From NCBI RefSeq assembly GCF_002591975.1, contig NZ_NVQE01000003.1, positions 124,001-188,000 on the forward strand: a DNA stretch of 64,000 nt, in the 5' to 3' direction. Both the position numbers and the translations under genes were made by a program. The stretch comes from Mycobacterium neglectum. GTDB taxonomy: Bacteria > Actinomycetota > Actinomycetes > Mycobacteriales > Mycobacteriaceae. The notes under the pieces were generated by a model. The model was not told the origin of the DNA. It saw only the letters and a program-made list of their open reading frames with translations, and ran no database searches. Below are positions 44,677-53,566 of the stretch, piece by piece (within the stretch, counting starts at the first letter, position 1; each line of letters starts with the position of its first letter).

Positions 44677-45783
44677 ATGAGGGTCCGTGGCGCCGTACTC
44701 GAAGAGATCGGCCTGCCAAGGCCATACGCCGAATCACGACCGCTCGCGGTGCAGGAGCTCGACCTGGATCCGCCCGGAGCCGGTGAACTCCTCGTCCGCA
44801 TCGAGGCCGCGGGCATGTGCCACTCCGATCTGTCAGTGGTCGACGGCAACCGGGTCCGGCCGATGCCGATGCTGCTGGGCCACGAGGCCGCGGGCGTCGT
44901 CGAGCAGACGGGTCCCGGGGTGCCCGACGGGGCCGTGGGACAGCGCCTGGTGATGACCTTCCTCCCGAGGTGCGGAGCTTGCGAGGCGTGCGACACCAAC
45001 GGGCTCACACCGTGTCTGCCGGGCAGCGCGGCCAATGCGGCCGGCACCTTGATGACCGGCGAACGTCGGCTCTCGCGCGGCGGGCACCCGATCCATCACC
45101 ACCTCGGGGTCTCCGGTTTTGCCACTCACGCGGTCGTCGACCGTCGCTCGGTCGTGCCCGTCCCCGCCGACGTGCCTCCCGACGTCGCGGCGTTGCTCGG
45201 GTGTGCCGTGCTGACCGGCGGTGGCGCGGTGATCAATGCGGGACGCCCACGGGCGGGTGACACCGTAGTTGTCGTCGGCCTCGGCGGCGTCGGCATGGCC
45301 GCGGTGCTCACCGCTCTCTCGCATGACGACGTCCGTGTCATCGGTGTCGACCAGCTGCCCGCCAAGCTGGGTCTGGCGCGCACCATGGGTGCGCACGAGG
45401 CATACACACCGGATGAGGCGCACGAAGCGGGCCTCAAGGCCGCCGTGGTGATCGAGGCGGTCGGCCATCCGAAGGCGGTGGAGACCGCCGTCGACCTCAC
45501 CGCGCCAGGAGGCCGGACCGTCTGCGTCGGACTCCCGCGGCCCGACGCTCGAATCAACCTGTCGCCGTTGGGCTTTGTCGCAGAGGGCCGGTCGCTGATC
45601 GGCAGCTACCTCGGCTCGGCCGTGCCCTCGCGGGAGATCCCGCACTTCGTGGGCCTGTGGCGGGCGGGCCGGCTTCCGGTCGAGTCGCTGGTGTCGTCGA
45701 CGATCACCCTCGACGAGATCAACAGCGGTATGGACGAACTCGCCGACGGCAATGCAGTCCGGCAGATCATCAGGTTCGACTAG
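44677..45783 (+). CDS. Zinc-type alcohol dehydrogenase (AdhE1/Rv0162c position)
   Basis: A 368-residue medium-chain zinc dehydrogenase: catalytic-zinc region AAGMCHSDLS and GHEAAGVV, Cys-rich structural loop FLPRCGACEACDTNGLTPC, and NAD fold VVVGLGGVGMAAVLTA. The 368 residues and the place beside the thioesterase agree with M. tuberculosis adhE1 (Rv0162c), though orientation differs. Likely NAD-dependent alcohol or aldehyde oxidation, substrate unknown. Divergent from the hydrolase-LuxR gene. Confidence 0.88.
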   Translation: MRVRGAVLEEIGLPRPYAESRPLAVQELDLDPPGAGELLVRIEAAGMCHSDLSVVDGNRVRPMPMLLGHEAAGVVEQTGPGVPDGAVGQRLVMTFLPRCGACEACDTNGLTPCLPGSAANAAGTLMTGERRLSRGGHPIHHHLGVSGFATHAVVDRRSVVPVPADVPPDVAALLGCAVLTGGGAVINAGRPRAGDTVVVVGLGGVGMAAVLTALSHDDVRVIGVDQLPAKLGLARTMGAHEAYTPDEAHEAGLKAAVVIEAVGHPKAVETAVDLTAPGGRTVCVGLPRPDARINLSPLGFVAEGRSLIGSYLGSAVPSREIPHFVGLWRAGRLPVESLVSSTITLDEINSGMDELADGNAVRQIIRFD

Positions 45784-45820
45784 CCGCGGCCTCTGCGGTC
45801 GCGACGCCCGGTACAACTTG

Positions 45821-45845
45821 TATGATGAGTTGGTTACTCATCATA
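45821..45845. promoter_or_regulatory. Perfect palindrome before the dehydratase-gntR operon
   Basis: Arms TATGATGAGT (45821-45830) and ACTCATCATA (45836-45845) are exact 10-base reverse complements around TGGTT. The site lies 22 bases before the dehydratase ATG, so a bound repressor would block transcription. The FCD-type GntR encoded downstream is the likely ligand. Confidence 0.82.
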
Positions 45846-45867
45846 TGACTTGTTCTAGGAGTTCGAG

Positions 45868-46986
45868 ATGTCCGACCGCATTCGCCACATCACGCTTTCC
45901 CACGTGGTCCTCCCGCTGGCCAACCCGGTCAGTGACGCCAAGGTGCTCACCGGCAGGCAGAAGCCGCTGACCGAGACCGTGCTGCTGTTCGCCGAGGTCA
46001 CCACGGAAGACGGCCTCGAGGGCATGGGGTTCAGTTACTCGAAGCGCGCCGGCGGTCGGGCCCAGTTCGCGCACCTCGCCGAGGTCGCCGACACCGCGAT
46101 CGGCGCCGACCCGTCCGACATCGACCGCATCTACCAATCGCTGCTGTGGGCAGGCGCGTCGGTCGGCCGATCGGGGGTGGCCACCCAGGCGATCGCGGCA
46201 TTGGACGTCGCGCTGTGGGACCTCAAGGCGCGGCGGGCCGGGCTTCCGCTGGCCAAGCTCATCGGCGCCCATCGCGACTCCTGCCGTGTCTACAACACCT
46301 CCGGCGGCTTCCTGCAGGCCTCCGTCGACGAGATCAAGGAGAAAGCCACCGCCTCGCTCGAGGCCGGCATCGGCGCCATCAAAATCAAAGTGGGGCAACC
46401 GGACTGGAAGACGGACCTGGATCGGGTAGCGGCGATCAAGGAGCATCTGGGCGACACGCCGCTGATGGTCGATGCCAATCAGCAGTGGGACCGGGATCGG
46501 GCCCGCCGGATGTGCCGTGAACTCGAGCGCTACGACCTGGTGTGGATCGAGGAGCCGCTGGACGCCTGGGACGCGGTCGGGCACGCGGACCTCAGCCATA
46601 CCTTTGACACCCCGATCGCGACCGGCGAGATGCTCACGTCGGTCCCCGAGCACATGGCACTGCTCGACGCCGGCTACCGCGGCATCGTCCAGCCCGACGC
46701 GCCCCGGATCGGCGGCATCACCCCGTTCCTGCGCTTCGCCACGCTGGCCGCTCATGCCGGGCTGGCGCTGGCCCCGCACTACGCGATGGAGATCCATCTG
46801 CATCTGGCGGCCACCTATCCCACCGAGCCGTGGGTCGAGCACTTCGAATGGCTCAACCCACTGTTCAACGAGCGCATCGACATTCACGATGGCCACATGT
46901 GGTTACCCGATCGGCCCGGCCTGGGCTTCTCGCTGTCCGATCAGATGCGCGCACTCACGAAGGAAAGCGCCGAGTTCGGGCAATGA
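45868..46986 (+). CDS. Enolase-superfamily acid-sugar dehydratase (talarate/galactarate-like)
   Basis: A 372-residue member of the mandelate racemase/MLE group. The active site is complete: Lys172 and Lys174 (AIKIKVG), Asp202 and Asn204 (VDANQQW), Glu228 (WIEEPLD), Glu254 (ATGEML), Asp277 (QPDAPR) and His304 (APHYAMEIHL). The KxK pair plus His is that of L-talarate/galactarate dehydratases. It probably dehydrates an acid sugar to a 2-keto-3-deoxy sugar acid. Followed in the operon by its GntR gene (ATGA overlap), with a palindrome just upstream; a tripartite uptake system faces it. Confidence 0.87.
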   Translation: MSDRIRHITLSHVVLPLANPVSDAKVLTGRQKPLTETVLLFAEVTTEDGLEGMGFSYSKRAGGRAQFAHLAEVADTAIGADPSDIDRIYQSLLWAGASVGRSGVATQAIAALDVALWDLKARRAGLPLAKLIGAHRDSCRVYNTSGGFLQASVDEIKEKATASLEAGIGAIKIKVGQPDWKTDLDRVAAIKEHLGDTPLMVDANQQWDRDRARRMCRELERYDLVWIEEPLDAWDAVGHADLSHTFDTPIATGEMLTSVPEHMALLDAGYRGIVQPDAPRIGGITPFLRFATLAAHAGLALAPHYAMEIHLHLAATYPTEPWVEHFEWLNPLFNERIDIHDGHMWLPDRPGLGFSLSDQMRALTKESAEFGQ

Positions 46987-47663
46987 CAACAACGCTGGCC
47001 GGGCGGGTGGTCGCCGGTTTGAAGGACAAGATCCTCGCCGGCGACCTGCCTGCCGGTCACAAGCTGCCCTCGGAGGCCGAACTCATCGAGGAGTTCGGGG
47101 TGTCCCGCACCGTCGTACGGGAAGCGGTGACCCGCCTGCGCGCCGAGGGTCTGGTCGAAACCTTCCACGGCCGGGGTTCATTCGTGCTCACGGTGCCGGA
47201 GTCGACGTCGTTCACCGTGGAATCCACCGCGATCCGCAGCCATCAGGACGTGCTCGACATGATCGACTTCCGGCTCGGGATCGAGACCGAGGCGGCAGCA
47301 CTGGCTGCGGCCCGGCTGGACGCCGCGGGCCGCACCGCGATCCAGTCGGCCCTGGATGCGTTCGTCGCCGCGGCACCCGAAGACGCCGTCGAGGCCGACT
47401 TTCGGTTCCACCGAGCGATCGCTACGGCAGGTAACAACCGCTTCTATGTCGACCTGCTCGACTCACTCGGTCCGATGATGATCATGCTTCCCCGGATGCG
47501 GCTGGGTGAGGACTACTCGCTCACCGACGCCGGGCACGTCGACCGAGTCCGGGCCGAGCACGCCAACATCGTCGCCGCCATCCTCGCCGGAGATCCCGCC
47601 GCCGCCAGTGCCGCGATGCGCGTCCACCTCGCCAACTCCCGCCGCCGGCTCGACCCGCGCTGA
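46983..47663 (+). CDS. FadR-like GntR (FCD) regulator
   Basis: A 226-residue regulator: winged helix-turn-helix at residues 1-70 (HKLPSEAELIEEFGVSRTVV, REAVTRLRAEGLVETFHGRG), then FCD domain (RLGIETEAAALAAARL, FRFHRAIATAGNNRFY) with conserved His and Asn. ATG 46983 overlaps the dehydratase stop. The most likely target is the palindrome at 45821-45845, giving control by the acid sugar or its product. Its last 201 bases are antisense to the end of the tctA gene, an unusual convergent overlap. Confidence 0.9.
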   Translation: MTTTLAGRVVAGLKDKILAGDLPAGHKLPSEAELIEEFGVSRTVVREAVTRLRAEGLVETFHGRGSFVLTVPESTSFTVESTAIRSHQDVLDMIDFRLGIETEAAALAAARLDAAGRTAIQSALDAFVAAAPEDAVEADFRFHRAIATAGNNRFYVDLLDSLGPMMIMLPRMRLGEDYSLTDAGHVDRVRAEHANIVAAILAGDPAAASAAMRVHLANSRRRLDPR

Positions 47664-49142
47664 CGCGCGGCGCTTCAACAGCATTCGGATCAAGGGCAGC
47701 AGAATCAGCAGCGCGAAGACCGCGAGTATGACGCCGGAGATCGGCCGCGTGACGAATCCCGTCGGATCGCCGCCGAAGATGAGCAGGGACCGTCGCGTGC
47801 TCGACTCGATGATGGATCCGAGTACGAAGGCCAGCACCATCGGGCCCGGATCGAACCCGGCCTTCTTCATCAGGTAGCCGATGATGCCGAACGCCACCAT
47901 CAAGTAGATGTCGAATACCGAATTGTTGATCGTGTACACGCCGAGGATCGTGATCAGCGCCGTGATCGGCGCGAGGATCGCGGGCCTTACCTTGAGGATC
48001 CGCACGAACAACCCGACCAGTGGGATGGACAGAATCAGCAACAGGATGTTGCCGATGTACATCGAGTTGATGACGCCCCAGAAGACGTCCGGGTGTTCGC
48101 TGACCAACTGCGGGCCCGGTGAGACACCGAGGATCAGCAGCGCGCCGAACAGCATCGCCATCGTCGCGTTGGCGGGCAATCCGATCGTGAGCAGCGGTAT
48201 GAAAGACGAAGTGGCCGCGGCGTTGTTGGCGGTTTCCGGCGCCGCGACACCCTCGACCGCACCGCGCCCGAACCGTTCGGGCTTCTTGGAGATGCGCTTC
48301 TCGGTGGCGTAGGCGACGATCGAGGAGAGCACGGCGCCGCCGCCGGGCAGCACGCCGAGAACGAAACCGATGATGGATCCCCGCCCTATCGCTCCCGATG
48401 ACTGTTTGAGGTCCTTGCGAGACGGCCATACATTGCCGACCTCGGCGGGCACGTGCTTCTTGCCGTGCCGTTGCTCGAGGTTGTACAGAATCTCGCCGAC
48501 GCCGAACAATCCCATGGCCACGACGACGAAGTCGATGCCGTCGGCCAGTTGCAGGCTGTCGAACGTGAACCGCGATGCACCGGTGAAGCTGTCGCGCCCC
48601 ACTGTCGCCAACAGCAGACCCACCAGGCCGGCGATCAGTGCCTTCAACTTGTTGCCGCTGCCGATGGTGGCGACGAGCAGCACGCCGAGCAGGGCCAGCG
48701 CGGCGTATTCGGGGGGCCCGAAATCGAGTGCGATGCTAGCGACCACAGGAGCGAGAAGAGTCAGCCCGATGATTGAGATCGTCGCTCCCACAAAGGAACC
48801 GATCGCGGCGATACCCAGCGCTGTACCTGCCTTGCCCTGTTTGGCCAGGGCGAACCCGTCGAACACGGTGACCACCGACGACGCCTCGCCGGGCAGTCGC
48901 AGCAGGACCGAGGTGATGGTGCCGCCGTACTGCGCGCCGTAATAGATCCCGGCAAGCATGATGATCGCCGAGACCGGGTCGATTGTGTAGGTGATGGGTA
49001 GCAGGATCGCGATCGTGGCCGCAGGGCCGAGGCCCGGCAGGACGCCGATGATCATGCCGATCAGCACGCCGACAAGACAGTACAGCAGGTTCTTCGGTTC
49101 GACGACGAGTGCGAACCCGTCCAGAAACGCGGTGAAGTCCAT
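47463..49142 (-). CDS. Tripartite tricarboxylate transporter large subunit TctA
   Basis: A 559-residue inner-membrane transporter with about 11-12 helices. Family motifs: GVLPGLGPAATIAILLPITY, IYYGAQYGGTITSVLLRLPG, GFVLGVLPGGGAVLSSIVAY and LTIGLPANATMAML. Hydrophobic sequence ends near LPLIRMLLKRR (about residue 500), where TctA proteins usually stop. About 58 polar residues follow before the first in-frame stop at 47463, antisense to the gntR gene. Works with TctB and the periplasmic TctC to import a carboxylate, probably the acid sugar of the facing operon. Confidence 0.88.
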   Translation of the reverse strand: MDFTAFLDGFALVVEPKNLLYCLVGVLIGMIIGVLPGLGPAATIAILLPITYTIDPVSAIIMLAGIYYGAQYGGTITSVLLRLPGEASSVVTVFDGFALAKQGKAGTALGIAAIGSFVGATISIIGLTLLAPVVASIALDFGPPEYAALALLGVLLVATIGSGNKLKALIAGLVGLLLATVGRDSFTGASRFTFDSLQLADGIDFVVVAMGLFGVGEILYNLEQRHGKKHVPAEVGNVWPSRKDLKQSSGAIGRGSIIGFVLGVLPGGGAVLSSIVAYATEKRISKKPERFGRGAVEGVAAPETANNAAATSSFIPLLTIGLPANATMAMLFGALLILGVSPGPQLVSEHPDVFWGVINSMYIGNILLLILSIPLVGLFVRILKVRPAILAPITALITILGVYTINNSVFDIYLMVAFGIIGYLMKKAGFDPGPMVLAFVLGSIIESSTRRSLLIFGGDPTGFVTRPISGVILAVFALLILLPLIRMLLKRRASARVEPAAGVGEVDAHRGTGGGGISGEDGGDDVGVLGPDSVDVPGVGERVVLTQPHPGKHDHHRTE

Positions 49143-49151
49143 GGCTGGCTT

Positions 49152-49700
49152 CTAGATTGCGATCAAGTGCGGCAACGGGATTCGCAGCCCGTAGAGGAAC
49201 AGGAAATAGAACGCCGCGACGGTGGCCACGCTGATCACGATCGTGTTCCGCCAGCTCTCGCCGCCGAGGAATTTCAGCCAGATCACGCATAGCGCCAGTG
49301 CCGGGATCTCGAAGCCCGACAACGGCAGCAGCAGGCCGAATGCGACGAACGTGATGACACCCACGACCGTGAGCACACTGGCGCGGGTGAAGGCCTCGGC
49401 GTCGCCCAGTCCGCGGCCGACCGCCAGCAGTGCGACGCACAGCGTCACGATGAGGACGCTGACGACGAATGGCCACAGCCCCGGACCCGGCTCACGCAGT
49501 GAGCCGAGGCCGTATCCGGCCGAGAGCACAGCACCGGCGATGCCGATCGCGATGCCGACCAGCGCACCGGCGATCTGGTAGACGGGGCCGCCTGCGGGTG
49601 GCCGTTCCTCCTCCAGTTCGTGGGCGACCTCGGCCTCGAGCTCGGCGAGGATGTCGCGGGTGTGGGGATGCGGTGCACCGGCCGGCGTCGCGTCGTTCAT
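49152..49700 (-). CDS. Tripartite tricarboxylate transporter small subunit TctB
   Basis: A 182-residue membrane protein with four hydrophobic segments (VGIAIGIAGAVLSAGYGLGS; WPFVVSVLIVTLCVALLAVG; VLTVVGVITFVAFGLLLPLS; IVISVATVAAFYFLFLYGLR), the TctB pattern. Acidic N-terminus. Lies between tctC and tctA, starting 3 bases past the tctC stop, so it is co-transcribed. Confidence 0.85.
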   Translation of the reverse strand: MNDATPAGAPHPHTRDILAELEAEVAHELEEERPPAGGPVYQIAGALVGIAIGIAGAVLSAGYGLGSLREPGPGLWPFVVSVLIVTLCVALLAVGRGLGDAEAFTRASVLTVVGVITFVAFGLLLPLSGFEIPALALCVIWLKFLGGESWRNTIVISVATVAAFYFLFLYGLRIPLPHLIAI

Positions 49701-49703
49701 GTT

Positions 49704-50723
49704 CTAGCCCTCGTTGCGCAGATTGATGCCGTACTGCTGCACCAGATCCTCGTACCGCTTCATGTCGGACTGCAGTTGCGCGAGGACCTCGTCACCCGGG
49801 AGTTCCATCGGAGTCAGGCTGTTCTGCTTGTTGAACTCCTGGTAGCTCTCGGTCGCGAAGGTCGTCTTCATGCCTTCGGCGATCGTGTCCTGGATGTCCT
49901 GCGGCGTTCCCTTGGGCACCGTCATGAAGCGGTACTGCGTCACCTCGACGTCGAGTCCCTGCTCCTTGGCGGTGGGCACCTCGGGCAGGTACTCGATGCG
50001 ATCGGGGCCGAAGACCGCCAGCGGGGTCAGCTTGCCGGACTGGATGTTTTCGATCGCCTCGCCGACCTGGATGCTCGCCACGTCAACCTGGTTGCCGAGC
50101 ACCGCGGCCAGCGCGGGCGCCCCACCGTCGAAGGGAACTGCCTGCGACTCGACGTTGCTTACCTTGAACAGCAGGGCCGCGGACAATTGTGCGCCGGTGC
50201 CCACACCCGTCGTTCCGTAGCGCACGACGCGGTTGGCGTTCTTGATGTCATCGAGCGTGCGGAAGCCGCTCGCCGGGGCGGTCACCAACACGTAGTCATC
50301 GCGCGAAACCCCTTGAACAACATCGAAATCTTCGATGTTGGTGACCTCGTCGGGGCTGACAGCCATCGGGGTGATGGTGAACAGTGACGCGTTCTGGATG
50401 GCGATGATCGAGCCGTTCGGCTCCGCCTTGGCTACCTCGGCCGCAGCGAGGGCGCCGTTGGCGCCTTCTCGGTTGATGACGGGGAACGACGCGCCGAGGT
50501 CGTCGCTGAGACCCTTGGAAACCGCGCGGCTGATCAGGTCGCTCGAGCCGCCGGCAGACGCGCCGACATACATCTCGACAGCGCCGGACGGATAGGAATC
50601 GCCACCACCGCCTTCGGTGGAGTTCTGGACGCCGCTACATCCGGTGAGGACCAGGCCGGCGGCGGCCGTGGCTGCCAAACCGGCACGGAGGCGGATTCGG
50701 CGCAGCGTGTTGTGGGTGGGCAT
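49704..50723 (-). CDS. TctC-type solute-binding lipoprotein
   Basis: A 339-residue extracytoplasmic receptor of the Bug/TctC family. Lipobox LVLTGC (Cys near 29) follows a twin-Arg-like start (RRIRLRAG). Family motifs: MYVGASAGGSSDLISRAVS, VINREGANGALAAAEVAKAE, RYGTTGVGTGAQLSA, GNQVDVASIQVGEAIEN, ALAAVLG. It captures carboxylates for TctAB. First gene of the tct operon. ATG 50723 begins the signal peptide; the upstream 132-base gap holds its promoter. Confidence 0.88.
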   Translation of the reverse strand: MPTHNTLRRIRLRAGLAATAAAGLVLTGCSGVQNSTEGGGGDSYPSGAVEMYVGASAGGSSDLISRAVSKGLSDDLGASFPVINREGANGALAAAEVAKAEPNGSIIAIQNASLFTITPMAVSPDEVTNIEDFDVVQGVSRDDYVLVTAPASGFRTLDDIKNANRVVRYGTTGVGTGAQLSAALLFKVSNVESQAVPFDGGAPALAAVLGNQVDVASIQVGEAIENIQSGKLTPLAVFGPDRIEYLPEVPTAKEQGLDVEVTQYRFMTVPKGTPQDIQDTIAEGMKTTFATESYQEFNKQNSLTPMELPGDEVLAQLQSDMKRYEDLVQQYGINLRNEG

Positions 50724-50855
50724 GAAATCACTCCTCGTTGTGTGACCTGACGTCCACGGCATGGCAAATGTGGTCGTTGTCACCCCACCGTAAGAAACAG
50801 CAGTGATACCTGTCCAACGCTCTTATGGCATAACTTGATGCGCATTAGGTATAAG

Positions 50856-52622
50856 TCAGAACCAGCTGTCGCGCATATCCAGCGTTGTGCGGTCCATCGA
50901 TGCGAGCAGGTCGAGCGCAGGGCCGGTCTTGGGCAGTTCGCTGCGGAAGAAATGCCGCGCGGCGAAGCGTTTGCCGTCGTAGAAGTCGCCGGAGCGACCG
51001 TTGCAGGCCACCACCTGCTGCAGCCAGATCCACGCGACCACGATGTGCCCGAACGCCTCGAGGTAGGCCACGCTGTTGGCCAGTGCCGCATCGACGTCGC
51101 CTGAGGCGAGCATTGCGGTGGTGACCTCGACCAGGCGTTGCCAGGTGATGTTGAGGCGGTCGGCCAATTCAGCGGTGTCACCGCCTGCGGCGGTCGCGGC
51201 GGTGACCGTCTGCGCTATTGCCGCTCCCAGCGCCGCGAGGCTGGCACCGCCACGCTGGGTTACCTTGCGGCCCAACAAGTCCAGGCTCTGAATGCCGTGG
51301 GTGCCTTCGTGAATGGGGTTCAGCCGGTTGTCGCGATAATGCTGTTCGACGTCGTATTCACGGGTGTAGCCGTATCCGCCGTGGACCTGTATCGCCAGGC
51401 TGTTGGCCTCCAGACACCACTGCGACGGCCAGCTCTTACCGACCGGCGTGAGGATGTCGAGCAGCAGCGTGACCGCATCGCGCTCCGCGTCTGTCTCTGC
51501 GCTGTGCTGCAGGTCGACGAGCTTGGCACAGTACAGCAGCAGCGCCATCCCACCTTCGACATATGCCTTCTGCGCCAACAGCATTCGCTTGACATCGGCG
51601 TGCTCGATGATCGGTATCTGCGGTGCCGTCGGGTCCTTGGCGGTCACCGGCCTGCCCTGCGGACGTGCACGGGCATAGTCCAGGGACTTGAGGTATCCGG
51701 TGTAGCCCAGCGCCACCGCACCCATGCCCACACCGAGGCGAGCCTCGTTCATCATGTGGAACATGTAGGTGATGCCGCGATGGGGTTCGCCGACGAGATA
51801 TCCGAGCGCACCGTCGAAGTTCAGCACGGTGTTGGTGATGCCCCGCTGCCCCATCTTGTGGTTCAGCCCGGCAATGACGACGTTGTTGCGCTCGCCGATC
51901 GAACCATCGTCGTTGACGAGGTACTTCGGCACGATGAACAGCGAAATGCCCTTGGTGCCCGCGGGCCCGCCGGGAATCTTGGCGAGCACCAGGTTGACGA
52001 TGTTGTCGGTCAGCTCGTGCTCGGCGCCGGAGATCCACATCTTCGAACCGAACAGCCGGTACGTGCCGTCGGCCTGCGGTTCGGCCCGGGTGAGGATGTC
52101 GGCCAGCGACGAGCCGGCTTGGGTCTCCGACAGCGCCATCGTCCCGGAGAAACGCCCGGCCATCATCGGTCGCATGAAGGCGTCGATCTGCTCGGGCGTG
52201 CCGAACTTCGCGATCAGATTCGCGTTGGCGATGGTGAGCATCAGGTATCCGGTGGTGCTCACGTTGGCCGCCGAAAACCAGGCGAGACCCGCTTCGGCGA
52301 CGGTCACGGGCAGCTGGGCGCCACCGAACCGGCTGTCCATCGATGCGCCGATCAGATCCGCCTGGGTGAAAGCGTCGAGCGCCTCCTTGACTTCACCGAT
52401 GACCGTGACCTTCTCGCCGTCGAAGCTCGGTTCTTCTGCATCGCTCTTCTTGTTGTGCGGCGCGAAGTACTTCGTCGCCAACTGCTCGCACAGATCCAGC
52501 ACGCCGTCGAAGGTCTCGCGGGAATGCTCGGCGAAGCGGTCCCGCTTCGTCAGCTCATCGATCTGCAACCATTCGTACAGCAGGAAATCGAGATCCCGGC
52601 GCGACAGCAGCGTTGACTTCAT
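50856..52622 (-). CDS. Acyl-CoA dehydrogenase, large (FadE5/DmdC-like) type
   Basis: A 588-residue flavoprotein, longer than the 380-400 of ordinary acyl-CoA dehydrogenases, with the extra C-terminal helical domain of the FadE5/DmdC group. Motifs: TMALSETQAGSSLADILTRA, SKMWISGAEHELTDNIVNLV, IQVHGGYGYTREYDVEQHYR. The catalytic Glu is in PIHEGTHGIQSLDLLGRK. Oxidises acyl-CoA with FAD. Downstream of a TetR gene on the same strand (start 2 bases beyond its stop), so the regulator probably controls it. Confidence 0.9.
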   Translation of the reverse strand: MKSTLLSRRDLDFLLYEWLQIDELTKRDRFAEHSRETFDGVLDLCEQLATKYFAPHNKKSDAEEPSFDGEKVTVIGEVKEALDAFTQADLIGASMDSRFGGAQLPVTVAEAGLAWFSAANVSTTGYLMLTIANANLIAKFGTPEQIDAFMRPMMAGRFSGTMALSETQAGSSLADILTRAEPQADGTYRLFGSKMWISGAEHELTDNIVNLVLAKIPGGPAGTKGISLFIVPKYLVNDDGSIGERNNVVIAGLNHKMGQRGITNTVLNFDGALGYLVGEPHRGITYMFHMMNEARLGVGMGAVALGYTGYLKSLDYARARPQGRPVTAKDPTAPQIPIIEHADVKRMLLAQKAYVEGGMALLLYCAKLVDLQHSAETDAERDAVTLLLDILTPVGKSWPSQWCLEANSLAIQVHGGYGYTREYDVEQHYRDNRLNPIHEGTHGIQSLDLLGRKVTQRGGASLAALGAAIAQTVTAATAAGGDTAELADRLNITWQRLVEVTTAMLASGDVDAALANSVAYLEAFGHIVVAWIWLQQVVACNGRSGDFYDGKRFAARHFFRSELPKTGPALDLLASMDRTTLDMRDSWF

Positions 52623-52624
52623 CT

Positions 52625-53314
52625 CTAGCCCTGCGGGGCGCTTCGTTCTACCGCGAGTCCCAATGGCTCGGCCTCTCGTACCGATTCATCGCGGATCAGC
52701 CCCCGCAGCAATGCGGTGCTGAACTCGACGGCGATCTCCTGTGCGGTGCGCCTGCCGTGCGGCCTCAGCCATCGGTAGGAACCCAGCGTCATCCCGATGT
52801 AGCCGAGAGCGAGCACGTGGCTGTCGCAGTCGTAGAACTCGCCGCTGGCGATGCCACGGTCGATGACGTCGCGCACATGCTCGTAGACCTGCGTCTCCTT
52901 CTCCCGGATATACGCGACCTGTTCCTCGGTGAACCACTCCGTGATGTAGGGGCCCTCCTGGAAGTAGACCGCCGCCCGCTCGATGTCGCTGGCGATGCCG
53001 ACCAGCAGTCGCCGGGTGAAGTGATAGATGGTCTCGCGGGCCGAGGCCGTCGGGTCGTCGTGCAGGGCATCCACCGTGAAGTCGGCCGCACCCTTGTAGA
53101 TGTCGTAGAGGATCAGCGCCTTGCTGGCGTAGTAGTGGTACACCGTGGCCTTGTTCAGGCCGACGGCGTCGGCGACGTCGTCCATCCGAGTGCCGTGATA
53201 GCCCCGCGCTGCGAAGAGCTTGGTGGCGACGGCCAACAGCTCTTCGCGACGGGACATCCCGTTGTTCGGGCTTTCCCCAGAAGAACCGGAGGACCCGGAG
53301 GACACAGGCGGCAT
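52625..53314 (-). CDS. TetR-family regulator (Rv0158-like)
   Basis: A 229-residue regulator. DNA-binding helix-turn-helix is GYHGTRMDDVADAVGLNKAT with VYHYYASKALIL, the KstR2-like TetR type, and a C-terminal ligand domain with IYHFTRRLLVGIASDIERAA and FTEEQVAYIREKE. It corresponds in order to M. tuberculosis Rv0158, between the pnt genes and a dehydrogenase. Probably controls the adjacent acyl-CoA dehydrogenase gene; ligand likely an acyl-CoA, by family. A 141-base gap separates its start from the small protein gene. Confidence 0.88.
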   Translation of the reverse strand: MPPVSSGSSGSSGESPNNGMSRREELLAVATKLFAARGYHGTRMDDVADAVGLNKATVYHYYASKALILYDIYKGAADFTVDALHDDPTASARETIYHFTRRLLVGIASDIERAAVYFQEGPYITEWFTEEQVAYIREKETQVYEHVRDVIDRGIASGEFYDCDSHVLALGYIGMTLGSYRWLRPHGRRTAQEIAVEFSTALLRGLIRDESVREAEPLGLAVERSAPQG

Positions 53315-53455
53315 GGCGACTCACTATATGCAGGCCCGGAGCGCATCCGGGGGTATCAATCAACTGGTTGGCTAGTTTATGCGTTCGGGGTGTCGTCAGT
53401 TCGGCGGCCGGTCTAGACTCAGTCGAGGACGAGCCGCTACGCGAGAGGTGACGAC

Positions 53456-53566
53456 GTGGATCCCAACCCGGATTATGACGCGAGCGACGAGATCGAATAC
53501 GGCGCCAACTGGTTCGCCTGGATTCTGCGCGGCGTGTATCCCCCGCCCGCCTATCCCCCGGTGTGA
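53456..53566 (+). CDS. Short conserved-looking peptide, 36 residues
   Basis: GTG start after a good AGAGGTGA site 5 bases upstream; 36 codons to TGA. The product is acidic at the start (MDPNPDYDASDEIEYG), then [18 protein letters not shown] with a membrane-friendly centre and a Pro/Tyr tail. The position between tetR and pntA-side genes matches the small M. tuberculosis gene annotated as Rv0157A. The composition is not random GC-biased reading. The last 16 bases overlap the convergent DUF3159 gene. Function unknown. Confidence 0.62.
   Translation: MDPNPDYDASDEIEYGANWFAWILRGVYPPPAYPPV

Noticed and set aside
50823..50833. TTATGGCATAA palindrome upstream of tctC
   Set aside because: Short and AT-rich; it does not resemble the gntR palindrome at 45821, so it gives no support for shared control.
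53361..53370. CAACTGGTTG palindrome before the tetR gene at 53314
   Set aside because: Arms are only 4 bases and flanks do not extend it; too weak to call an operator.
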